A stretch of DNA of 64,000 bases from an uncultured Bacteroides sp. (GTDB taxonomy: Bacteria; Bacteroidota; Bacteroidia; Bacteroidales; Bacteroidaceae): NCBI RefSeq assembly GCF_900547205.1, contig NZ_URFY01000005.1:1-64000 (forward strand). The letters are read 5' to 3'. Positions 53,776 through 63,700 of this stretch are shown piece by piece. The position numbers and the translations under genes were made by a program. Under the pieces are notes generated by a model. That model was not told the DNA's origin and ran no database searches. It was given only the letters and a program-made list of their open reading frames with translations. The first letter of the stretch is position 1; each line of letters begins with the position of its first letter.

Positions 53776-56616
53776 ATGAAAAAACTACTATTTACGACTC
53801 TTCTGCTGGGAAGCTGCTCATTGCTTTCCGCACAGAAAACGACTAAAGTGCCCGCTGTTTACAAGCCTGTCCGTAGCGAAATGTATAAGAAAGGATGGAT
53901 TGACTTCAATAAAAACGGCATTAAAGACGTATACGAAGACCCGTCGGCAACCATCGACGCACGCATCGAGGACTTGCTCAGCCAGATGAATCTGGAAGAA
54001 AAGACCTGCCAGATGGTGACTCTCTACGGATACAAGCGAGTGCTTAAGGACGACCTCCCCACCCCCGAATGGAAAAACCAACTGTGGAAAGACGGAATAG
54101 GCGCCATCGACGAACACCTGAACGGTTTCCAGCAATGGGGACTTCCGCCATCGGACAACGAGAACGTATGGCCCGCCTCCCGCCATGCCTGGGCACTGAA
54201 TGAAGTTCAGCGCTTCTTTATCGAAGAAACGCGTCTCGGCATCCCTACCGACTTCACCAACGAAGGAATACGCGGAGTGGAAAGCTACAAAGCCACCAAC
54301 TTCCCCACCCAACTCGGGCTGGGACATACATGGAACCGCCAACTGATTCACCAAGTTGGACTTATCACCGGACGGGAAGCCCGTATGCTGGGCTACACCA
54401 ACGTATACGCCCCCATTCTCGACGTAGGTCGCGACCAACGCTGGGGACGTTACGAAGAGGTGTACGGCGAATCTCCCTACCTTGTTGCCGAACTGGGCAT
54501 CGAAATGGTGCGGGGTATGCAACACAATCATCAAGTGGCCGCCACCGGAAAGCACTTCATCGCCTACAGCAACAACAAAGGAGCCCGCGAAGGCATGGCA
54601 CGTCTCGACCCGCAAATATCACCGCGCGAGGTGGAAATGGTTCACGTCTACCCCTTCAAACGAGTGATTCGCGAAGCCGGACTGCTGGGCGTGATGAGTT
54701 CTTACAATGATTACGACGGCTTCCCGATTCAAAGCAGCTACTATTGGCTCACTACCCGCCTGCGCGGAGAGATGGGCTTCCGCGGATACGTAGTTTCGGA
54801 CAGCGATGCCGTAGAATACCTCTACACCAAGCACGGAACGGCGAAAGACATGAAAGAAGCCGTGCGCCAAAGCGTGGAAGCCGGACTGAATGTGCGCTGT
54901 ACGTTCCGTTCGCCCGATTCGTACGTACTCCCTTTGCGCGAACTGGTGAAGGAAGGCGGACTGAGCGAGGAGGTTATTAACGACCGTGTGCGCGACATCC
55001 TGCGGGTGAAGTTTCTCGTCGGCTTGTTCGACAATCCTTACCAGACGGACTTGAAAGGAGCGGACGAAGAAGTGGAGAAGAAGGAAAACGAAGAAATCGC
55101 CTTGCAAGCATCGCGCGAGTCTATCGTGCTGCTGAAGAACGATAAGAACACATTGCCGCTGGACGCTTCCGCCATCAAGAAGATAGCCGTTTGCGGTCCG
55201 AATGCGGACGAACATTCGTATGCGCTGACTCACTACGGTCCGTTGGCTGTGGAAGTGACTTCCGTGCTGAAAGGCATTCAGGACAAAGTGGAAGGCAAAG
55301 CGGAAGTGCTCTACAGCAAAGGTTGCGACCTGGTAGACGCCCATTGGCCCGAATCCGAACTTATCGACTATCCGCTGACGGAGGAAGAGCAGAAAGAAAT
55401 AGACAAAGCAGTCACCCAGGCAAAGGCGGCAGACGTAGCGGTAGTCGTATTGGGTGGAGGACAGCGCACGTGCGGTGAGAATAAATCGCGCAGCAGTCTC
55501 GACCTCCCCGGTCGTCAGCTTCATTTGCTGAAAGCGGTGGTGGCTACGGGGAAACCTGTTGCACTGGTGCTTATCAACGGTAGACCGTTGTCTATCAATT
55601 GGGCGGATAAGTTTGTGCCCGCCATACTGGAAGCATGGTATCCGGGCTCGAAAGGCGGACAAGCCGTAGCAGACGTACTCTTCGGCGATTACAATCCGGG
55701 TGGCAAGCTGACTGTTACCTTCCCCAAAACGGTGGGACAGATTCCTTTCAACTTCCCCTGCAAACCTTCTTCTCAGATAGATGGCGGAAGGAATCCGGGA
55801 CTGAACGGCAATATGTCTCGTGCCAACGGTGCACTGTATTCCTTCGGCTACGGATTGAGTTACACCACCTTCGAGTATTCCGACCTGAAGATTGCGCACA
55901 AAGTGATTACTCCGAATCAAAAGACTTACATCACCTGCAAAGTGACGAACACCGGCAAACGGGCGGGCGACGAAGTGGTACAACTCTACGTGCGCGACGT
56001 GCTGAGCAGCGTGACTACTTACGAAAAGAACCTTGCAGGCTTCGAACGCGTACATCTGGAACCGGGCGAAACGAAAAAAATCACCTTCCCTATCGACCGC
56101 AAAGCGCTCGAACTCCTCAATGCCGATATGCACTGGGTGGTAGAACCGGGCGACTTCCGCCTGATGGTTGGCGCTTCTTCTACGGACATCCGACTGAAAG
56201 GAACATTGACCGTTGCCGAACCGGGCGATATACGTGTGTCGCAGGTTGCCGAAAAAGACTCGCCTATCAGCGCAAGCACGAACCAAGCGACGGTTCTCAA
56301 CGTTATGGATAATAAGTTATCTACTTCTTGGAAAGGTAATAAAGGTGATTACGTCACTTTTGCCCTGCAAAATGATGCGAAGGTAAAGGAGGTATCCATC
56401 ACCTTCGACCGCGAGAACGGAGGGAAGGCTGACTTTGAGATACAATTATCAAGCGGAGGAGGACAATTTCTCACCGTATATACGGGGACTGTGAAGGAAT
56501 ACGGCAAGCCGTTGACCATTCAATTTAAAGAAACAGTTGCCAGCGACCTGCGCATCGTGCTCGGCAGCGACCGCTTAGGCATCAGCGAAGTGAAGCTGCC
56601 TCAACTAAGAAAGTAA
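53776..56616 (+). CDS. GH3 glycosidase with C-terminal carbohydrate-binding-like domain
   Basis: A 946-residue exported enzyme (possible lipobox LLGSC, Cys 14). GH3 barrel with LGIPTDFTNEGIRGVE, VGRDQRWGRYEEVYGESPYL, the nucleophile Asp 342 in GYVVSDSDA, an alpha/beta sandwich and a fibronectin-III-like domain. The last ~125 residues form an extra discoidin-like domain (VLNVMDNKLSTSWKGNKGDY). The FNKNGIKDVYEDP insert after the signal resembles a calcium-binding loop. It is the first gene of a plus-strand pair with a lactonase. Confidence 0.92.
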   Translation: MKKLLFTTLLLGSCSLLSAQKTTKVPAVYKPVRSEMYKKGWIDFNKNGIKDVYEDPSATIDARIEDLLSQMNLEEKTCQMVTLYGYKRVLKDDLPTPEWKNQLWKDGIGAIDEHLNGFQQWGLPPSDNENVWPASRHAWALNEVQRFFIEETRLGIPTDFTNEGIRGVESYKATNFPTQLGLGHTWNRQLIHQVGLITGREARMLGYTNVYAPILDVGRDQRWGRYEEVYGESPYLVAELGIEMVRGMQHNHQVAATGKHFIAYSNNKGAREGMARLDPQISPREVEMVHVYPFKRVIREAGLLGVMSSYNDYDGFPIQSSYYWLTTRLRGEMGFRGYVVSDSDAVEYLYTKHGTAKDMKEAVRQSVEAGLNVRCTFRSPDSYVLPLRELVKEGGLSEEVINDRVRDILRVKFLVGLFDNPYQTDLKGADEEVEKKENEEIALQASRESIVLLKNDKNTLPLDASAIKKIAVCGPNADEHSYALTHYGPLAVEVTSVLKGIQDKVEGKAEVLYSKGCDLVDAHWPESELIDYPLTEEEQKEIDKAVTQAKAADVAVVVLGGGQRTCGENKSRSSLDLPGRQLHLLKAVVATGKPVALVLINGRPLSINWADKFVPAILEAWYPGSKGGQAVADVLFGDYNPGGKLTVTFPKTVGQIPFNFPCKPSSQIDGGRNPGLNGNMSRANGALYSFGYGLSYTTFEYSDLKIAHKVITPNQKTYITCKVTNTGKRAGDEVVQLYVRDVLSSVTTYEKNLAGFERVHLEPGETKKITFPIDRKALELLNADMHWVVEPGDFRLMVGASSTDIRLKGTLTVAEPGDIRVSQVAEKDSPISASTNQATVLNVMDNKLSTSWKGNKGDYVTFALQNDAKVKEVSITFDRENGGKADFEIQLSSGGGQFLTVYTGTVKEYGKPLTIQFKETVASDLRIVLGSDRLGISEVKLPQLRK

Positions 56617-56644
56617 TGATTACCTTATAAAGAAAAGTAAGTTT

Positions 56645-57808
56645 ATGACTAACGCCTATTTATTTAAAACCCTCGCCGCTATCTGCGTCATTGGATTGAC
56701 TGCCGGTAGTTGCACATCTAAACGAAAGAGCCAGATGGAAACAACCTCTAAGGAAAACAGCGAGCTCACCATGGTTGTAGGAACCTACACCAACGGAGCC
56801 ACCAGTAAAGGACTCTACAGTTTCCGCCTCAACGAAGCGGACGCGACTACGACTCCGCTCAGCGATGTTGAGATTGAGAATCCGTCTTATCTCACTCCTT
56901 CCGCCGACGGGAAGTTTGTCTATGCCGTCAGCGAATTTAATGACGAACGGGCAGCCGCCAATGCGCTTGCCTTCGACAAAGAAAAAGGTACGTTCCGGCT
57001 GCTGAATAGTCAAAAGACAGGTGGTGAGGACCCTTGTTATATCATCAATTACGGCAATCATGTGATAACTGCCAATTATAGTGGCGGCAGCATATCTGTG
57101 TTTCCGGTAGCGGAAGATGGTTCGCTGCTTCCTGCTTCCGAAGTGTTGAAGTTTGAAGGTTCGGGTGCTGACAAGGAGCGTCAGGAAAAGCCGCATCTGC
57201 ATTGTGTCTGCATCACTCCCGACGGTAAATATATGTTTGCTGACAATCTGGGAACGGACGAGATACATAAGTTTATCATCAATCCGAATGCGGAAAAGGG
57301 AGAAGACTTTATTACAGACGACACACAACCTTCGCACGAAGTGAAAGCCGGATCGGGACCGCGTCATCTTACTTTCGCTCCCAATGGGAAGTTCGCTTAT
57401 TTGATTAATGAACTTTCGGGGACGGTGATTGCCTTTGAATATAAAGACGGTGACCTAGAGGAAATACAGACGATAGCTGCCGATACGGTTGGGGCTAAAG
57501 GTAGTGGGGACATTCACGTCAGCCCGGACGGGAAGTTTCTTTATGCCAGCAATCGGTTGAAGGCGGATGGGTTGGCTATCTTTAGCATTCATCCGGAGAA
57601 TGGAAAGTTGGCGAAGGTGGGGTATCAATTAACGGGGCCTCATCCGAGGAATTTTATCATTACTCCCAATGGGAAGTATCTGCTGGTGGCTTGCAGGGAT
57701 AGTAATGCTATTCAGGTGTTTGAAAGGAATACGGATACGGGGCTGCTGACTGATATACATAAAGATATAAAGGTGGATAAGCCGGTGTGTATTAAGTTCG
57801 TGCCGTAG
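56645..57808 (+). CDS. Lactonase, 6-phosphogluconolactonase-like propeller lipoprotein
   Basis: A 387-residue seven-bladed propeller of the YbhE/Pgl lactonase family. Repeats such as YLTPSADGKFVYAVSEFND, HCVCITPDGKYMFADNLGTDEI, HLTFAPNGKFAYLINELSG and HVSPDGKFLYASNR are visible. A lipoprotein signal (GLTAGSC) places it outside the cytoplasm, so a role in the pentose phosphate pathway is unlikely. It may hydrolyse a sugar lactone released by the GH3 enzyme encoded 28 bp upstream; this is inference. Confidence 0.85.
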   Translation: MTNAYLFKTLAAICVIGLTAGSCTSKRKSQMETTSKENSELTMVVGTYTNGATSKGLYSFRLNEADATTTPLSDVEIENPSYLTPSADGKFVYAVSEFNDERAAANALAFDKEKGTFRLLNSQKTGGEDPCYIINYGNHVITANYSGGSISVFPVAEDGSLLPASEVLKFEGSGADKERQEKPHLHCVCITPDGKYMFADNLGTDEIHKFIINPNAEKGEDFITDDTQPSHEVKAGSGPRHLTFAPNGKFAYLINELSGTVIAFEYKDGDLEEIQTIAADTVGAKGSGDIHVSPDGKFLYASNRLKADGLAIFSIHPENGKLAKVGYQLTGPHPRNFIITPNGKYLLVACRDSNAIQVFERNTDTGLLTDIHKDIKVDKPVCIKFVP

Positions 57809-57816
57809 CAATCTCT

Positions 57817-57919
57817 ATAGTTCACCACAGATTACGCAGATTCACACAGATTAAGAGTAAATTCATTGATTAGTACTTAATTATATCTGTGTGAATCTGC
57901 GTAATCTGTGGTGAACTAT
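57817..57919. repeat. 35-bp perfect inverted repeat between convergent genes
   Basis: Arms at 57817-57851 and 57885-57919 pair without a mismatch (the inner portion reads CCACAGATTACGCAGATT and its complement), with a 33-nt AT-rich loop. It fills the space between the lactonase stop (8 bp away) and the GH2 stop codon, whose last base it includes. I have seen CCACAGATTAC-type palindromes repeatedly between Bacteroides genes; here it probably stops both converging transcripts. Confidence 0.92.
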
Positions 57920-60711
57920 CAGTTATAGATAGAAGTAGCTTTAGTCTTCTTCGTCTCCTCCTCATTCGGTAGCATCAAGCTCCTGATATTCTCTTCACTC
58001 AGTATTGTTCGGGGAGCAAATTCACCTGAGTTCATATACGAAAGCAAACTATAGAGCATCTGTCGCATTTCAGGATGATTACTTTCTTCGGAGAGAATAT
58101 CCATGGCACTCATTATAAGTTTACCCTTCCCGCATTTGGTTTCGAAGATAGACACCAATCTCCTATTGTTCGTAAAGTTATCTATAGACTCTACAATCGG
58201 ATCGATGGGCGGAATGGAGTCCACTACCAATACCTTCGACTGCTTTACTAATTTCCACCATTGCCAATTGCTATGCATTTCCGTAGGGAAGTGCCGCAAA
58301 GCAGCATGACGAGGATTACACAACAGTCCCATCGTGCCCGCCTGCCGGGGGAAATGAACAGGGCTCCAGAATACAGGAACGAACTTTCCTTCCAAGCCTT
58401 TTAGGGTGTTTGTTTTCGGAGAGAGCAGCACCTTTCTTCCTTGTTGCAAGGCTGCCAATGCTTCTTCCACGTTCTGTGTCAGTAATACATCTCCTGCATT
58501 CAATGAGTCAATGGGAGGATACACCCAGATATCCCATGCATTCTTCCACTCGGTTCCCTCAATCGATACGGTGAAGGATAGCTTTGATGCCTTCTTTATT
58601 GATTTGAGTTCTGCACGGATATCTCCACATTGTGTAATCGTTCCTTTTGAGATATTCCCCGCATCCAGTCTGCCATCAGCAACCTTCGTCCCTCTCTCGT
58701 CCGTCAATTGCCAACTTATCCGTTTACCACTAATAGCCGCATTGGAGTAATTGGCAACTTCGATGGAAGCAGCAAATGTCTCCTCGCCCGAATAAGTAGC
58801 TTTGGCAAAACGCGCCAGCGGAACAACGGGTGCACAGAATTGACGGAAAGCAGAAGCATCAATCAATCCTTTTGAATCCCAGAAAGCATCTAGCAGACCG
58901 ACCAATGCCGTGCCCTGCCCGGGGAAGTCATGCAAATCCAACAACTGGAAACCACTGAACTGCCTAGTCTTCATCGCCCTTTCTATCTCCTCCTTATATA
59001 ATAGGACTGCCAACTTACCGGATGCTTCCAAGAAATCCTCCGCTTTAGCATACAGTCCTTTCTGCTGCAAATCCTGCTTTATCGCTTTAAAGTTCAACGG
59101 GTCGAGCACACCCGTATATTTATCTATTTCTTTCAGATTAGGGTATACAGCATACTGCCCAATCTCATGAGAGACAAGCGGCACATTCATATCCGGCATT
59201 GCCGAACTGTAGTCCTTATTGAAGCAAGGCGGCTCACTGTCGAAAATGCCTTGTCCCCTCACCCAACCTTTATCCGTCCATTGAGTAATGAAGAAATCAT
59301 CTTCCGGTTCGGGCTTCGCCCCATGCCCTTTCTCGAAAGTGAAACTTGTTGTTGTGTACAGACGCCTGTTGTCCTGCGACTTCATGTACTTAACCATGTC
59401 ATTGAGCAACTTAAAGTCGGGTTGTAGTTCATTGCCCACACTCATCATACAGAACGAAGGGTGATTGCCATATGCTTCGACGATTCGGTCAAATTCTCCA
59501 TAAAGAAACCGGGTCATCGCCTCATCCTTACCCATCGTGTAAGACCAGACCGGCAATTCCACCTGCAAGTAAAAGCCCAGTTTGTCGGCAACACTAAATG
59601 CCGCTTCGGGAGGACACCACGAATGGAAGCGCAAGTGATTCAATCCCCACTCCTTAGCTGTGGAAAACACTTTCATCCAGCCTTCCTCCGTCATCGGCGG
59701 CGTTCCGGTCAGTGGAAAGATGCAGCATTCCAATGTTCCGCGCAGGAAGATTCTATTGCCATTCACCGTCAGAATGCCTTGACTATTGTCCATCTCACGC
59801 ATACCGAAAGAGACTTCTTTCTGTGCTGTCTTCTTTCTACCCGATTGGCAAGAGACGGATAGCCTATATAAATAAGGTGTAAATTCATCCCACTTCTTTA
59901 TACCTTCATCCAATGAATAATCATACTCCAACTTCTGAACACCTTCCTTCAAAGTAACCGAGATTGCTTTCTTCTTATATTGCTGCCGCCCTTCAGGCTC
60001 ATCGACCTGCAAGGCTATCTTTGCTTTCTTCGGTTTATCTCCGCTATTCTCTACGGCAATAACCACCCGCACCTTCTTGTTCGCAACATCAGGATATACG
60101 TTCACCCCCCGGATACTGACTTCTTGCTTAACGGACAGATTCATTTTACCCAGCACTCCGTTCCACATAATCTGAGTATCATTGGTATAAGCGTGCGCCA
60201 AGTTACCGGCAGAGATATCATACCGCTTCCTGTTGTCGATGCGTAAAGTTATTCTGTGCTTGCCTGCCGACAGCCCTTTCTGAATCAAGTAGCGGTGAGG
60301 AGCAATCAAGCTTTCCTGTGCTCCAAGCACTTCTTCTCCGTCAACCCAAAGACGACTTTGCCACATAACCCTTTCCAAAGAGAGTTCCAACGGTTGCCCT
60401 GCCATACTTTTGGGAACGTCAATCTCCCTATTATACCAAGCTGCCCCCACATACGAATTCTCGCGAGTAAGTCGAAGCAACTGCGGCTTTTCCAATTTAG
60501 GAACAAGCCGGTTGGGAATACCTTTCCCTGCCAAGTCCGTCGTGCCGGGCAGACTTATACTATCGGAGAAAGGTTGCTGATACCACCTTTCCTTCTCCCC
60601 CACATCCAAGCTATCCAGAGCCAATGCCCAACTGCCACTCAAATCCATTAAGTTCTGAGCAGAAGAAATACCGGAGATTCCTAACAATAAGAACAATAAG
60701 AATGATTTCAT
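57919..60711 (-). CDS. GH2 glycosidase
   Basis: A 930-residue exported enzyme (signal GISGISSAQ). GH2 sugar-binding jelly roll (~20-195), immunoglobulin-like domain (~200-305) and TIM barrel with acid/base Glu 428 (SVGNELQ) and nucleophile Glu 516 (VSHEIGQY), followed by ~300 residues of C-terminal beta domains. It removes a terminal beta-linked sugar (galactose, glucuronic acid or similar). The product specificity is not evident. It lies 17 bp after the DUF5107 gene and is probably co-transcribed with it. Confidence 0.9.
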   Translation of the reverse strand: MKSFLLFLLLGISGISSAQNLMDLSGSWALALDSLDVGEKERWYQQPFSDSISLPGTTDLAGKGIPNRLVPKLEKPQLLRLTRENSYVGAAWYNREIDVPKSMAGQPLELSLERVMWQSRLWVDGEEVLGAQESLIAPHRYLIQKGLSAGKHRITLRIDNRKRYDISAGNLAHAYTNDTQIMWNGVLGKMNLSVKQEVSIRGVNVYPDVANKKVRVVIAVENSGDKPKKAKIALQVDEPEGRQQYKKKAISVTLKEGVQKLEYDYSLDEGIKKWDEFTPYLYRLSVSCQSGRKKTAQKEVSFGMREMDNSQGILTVNGNRIFLRGTLECCIFPLTGTPPMTEEGWMKVFSTAKEWGLNHLRFHSWCPPEAAFSVADKLGFYLQVELPVWSYTMGKDEAMTRFLYGEFDRIVEAYGNHPSFCMMSVGNELQPDFKLLNDMVKYMKSQDNRRLYTTTSFTFEKGHGAKPEPEDDFFITQWTDKGWVRGQGIFDSEPPCFNKDYSSAMPDMNVPLVSHEIGQYAVYPNLKEIDKYTGVLDPLNFKAIKQDLQQKGLYAKAEDFLEASGKLAVLLYKEEIERAMKTRQFSGFQLLDLHDFPGQGTALVGLLDAFWDSKGLIDASAFRQFCAPVVPLARFAKATYSGEETFAASIEVANYSNAAISGKRISWQLTDERGTKVADGRLDAGNISKGTITQCGDIRAELKSIKKASKLSFTVSIEGTEWKNAWDIWVYPPIDSLNAGDVLLTQNVEEALAALQQGRKVLLSPKTNTLKGLEGKFVPVFWSPVHFPRQAGTMGLLCNPRHAALRHFPTEMHSNWQWWKLVKQSKVLVVDSIPPIDPIVESIDNFTNNRRLVSIFETKCGKGKLIMSAMDILSEESNHPEMRQMLYSLLSYMNSGEFAPRTILSEENIRSLMLPNEEETKKTKATSIYN

Positions 60712-60728
60712 ACGCTTCTGTGTTTCAA

Positions 60729-63700
60729 TTAATTCAATAAGCTACGTAGAGCCTGAATGCCCTGATGGTTAATATCCATACTTTCCACTTCTTCCAACAA
60801 CTGCAAGGATTTCTCCTTTCTATTCAATCCCCAATAGCCTAACGTCCTCATATATTCGCAGTGAATGATATTCCGCAGCGTCAAGTCATCTTCCCAAATC
60901 AACAAATCGGGCAAGGATACGGCAAAGTAATCCATTTTTATCTTATCAAACAAATGCTTTTCACCATAAGAAGTCAACCGATGGAAGCGTCCGTTAGCCT
61001 CATCCGTGCGCCCGAGTTTAAGCAATGCCAATCCTTGATAGAAGATTTTGTCGGGCTTGGCATCGTTATAGTACATGGCAGCGGCAGGTTCGGTAGGTCC
61101 AACTGTGGCTTGTTCCCAACATTGAGCGGCTAGTTCTTTTTCGCCCAATGCTTCGTAAGCACAGCCCATGAAGTAGTAGAAATCGTTCTCCTGTGCACCG
61201 TGCAGTTTGCCTTCACCCAGATGATGCGGATATTCCAGACATTCTTTCAATAAAGTTATTGCTTCTTTATAATTGCAGGCGGACAGCGCTTTCTTAGCAA
61301 GCTCTACGCGGGAGAATTGGTATTGGGCGGAAACTTTCCCTTCACCGCCTTCCCAAGGATGGAAGATGTGTGCGTCGAGCAATGTCTTTGCTTTTTCATA
61401 GTCGCCCGTCTGATTCAGCAAGGTGATTTCTTCCAATACCAAGTCGTCGCGTTGAGCTATCAATGCGGGATATTGTTGCAAGAATGCAAGGCGCTGTGCA
61501 TGGGGGTGCTGCACACGTTTGTAGAGTTGGTCGAGTTCCATGAGAATGCGTGCATCGGTGGTGTCGAGCCGGAAAGCACGTTCCATATAGGTGAGTGCTT
61601 TTGCACTATCACTTTTCTTATTGAAGTAAGCCAAAGCCAGGTTGCGCCATACGGTTGGGAAGTTAGCATCCAGTTTCGCAGAAGTTTCCCATGCTTCCAT
61701 AGCCAGGTCATACTGGCGTTTGTCGTAGTATAAGTTGCCCAGATAGTAGGGTGCTTTCGCATCCTTCGGATTCTGCTTCATTGCACATTGCAAGGCAAGT
61801 ATTGCCTCCAAGCGGTTGGGGAAGCAGTAGTCGGGGCTGGCGGACTTTGCACTGGCAAATGCCTGTTCCGCACCGGGAAGATTACCTTGAACGAGGTTCC
61901 ATCCCAAGTAATAGTACGTCATCGGAGTAATGGCGCCTTCATTGATGGCTACATTCCATAAGGCGGCAGCTTCCTGCCAACAGCCGGCTGCGCAATAGTC
62001 GAGGGCTATCTCATCGTAGTTGTGGGCTTCAGCGCGCATCATTACCCGCAAGGTATTCAAGTCTTCGACATCTCCCGTCAGCAGATACTTCTCGTAGCGG
62101 CAGCCAAAGTTGAACTTATCAATTGCCAATGAATCTTCTATCAATTGCAGGGCTTCCGCTGCTCTATCCATTTGGCGGAGAAGAGTTGCTTTCAGTGCAC
62201 GCGCTTTATGATTGTGCCAGTTACGGATGAGCGAACGGTTCACTTCTTCCAACGCATCCTCCAAACGGCCTTGCATAGTAGATATCTGTGCACAGGCAAA
62301 ATAGCCTGCATCCTGCCAAGATCCGTTCCAACAAGATTTATAGAATCGGTCGTAGGCTTGCTGATAACGCCCCTGATATTTCAGGGCAAGTCCCAGATTA
62401 TAGAGAGGTTCGCCGTCGTATGGATTGGGGTTTCGCTTTTGCAGTGCCTTTACGGCTGTCAGCAGGTATTGCTCCGCCCGATGGAACCGACCTTTGCGGA
62501 TATACCACAGACCCAGTGCGTTATTATTGCGCACATCAATCGGGTCGCGGCGCAATGCTTCTTCGTAGTAGTCTACGGGATTGTACGTAGCGTGCCTGTA
62601 TTGCTCCAGATGCAGACCGGTCAGATAGAGTTGTTCGGTGGTCTTAATCTCTTCCGGCAATAAGGCAGCTTCGGCAGCATCAGGGATGGGTTTTATATCT
62701 TCCGGCTCGGCGTGCCAGTAAAGGAGTTCTTTGCCGTTTGCCGTGATTTCAAGGCTGAGGTTATTCAATGGCTCGCCGGATACATGGATGGTTTCGTCCA
62801 GCAGCGCTTCGGGAGTAATGGTAATCGTTTTGTTATAGTAGATTTTAGCGCCATCGCCCTTTAGCACAACATTCACCGTTTGTCGGGAAGTGGCGAATAC
62901 TTTCAATCGAACACTGCCGTCTCCCTCCGGTTCGATATTCATCAGTAAATCGCGGCTTGCATTCTTCACTACTCCCAGTTCGCGATAAGGCAGGAAGTAT
63001 TGCACGAAGCTCTTTTCTTCGTAAGGTTGCAGCCACGAGAAGTCCGGTTGATTCTCGGTGTATACACCCGCCATCAATTCAATATACGGTCCGTCTTCAT
63101 CCGTCAGATTGCGGTCCCAGGCACGACCGAAGTCGCCATTGCCCCATGTCCATTGTTTCTTGCCCGGCGCAATGTGATGATTGGCTACGTGGAGCATACC
63201 TGCACGAGTGTCATTCTCATAACCGCCCTCAAAATTGAAACGGGAGTTCACCGCCATATACGAAGTGGGTACTTTGATATTCTTATAGTTCGAGATATCC
63301 ACCCCGGCAGAATAATCCATCTTATAGTAAGTGCCCGTAGCGATAGGGAAACTGGAAACGGCACGCTTGCCATGGTCGAACACCGCATTGATATCGGGCG
63401 GGAAAACGCTCTGGTAATGTTCATTCACGGCTACGGCAGGGTTTGCCCACCACAGGAAGGTTTGCGGCACATCGGTACGGTTGTAGAGCACGCCTTTCAC
63501 TTCGAGGAACGCACACCCCGGACGGAGCGTGAAACCTGCCATGCCTTTCTGATGAAACATCCGCTCCATCTCGTTCACCCACACCGTGACGCTGCCGTCG
63601 GCATTCTCTTCTATTGCCGTATCTACGGGCATATAAGTGCTGGGGCGATGATGTTGAGGCCAATTGAACTCGATTCCTCCCGAAATCCACGGACCTGCCA

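Noticed and set aside
54619..56286. A 555-codon frame antisense to the GH3 gene
   Set aside because: It is a GC-driven shadow of the well-supported GH3 gene; the His/Arg/Phe-rich translation has no domain pattern.
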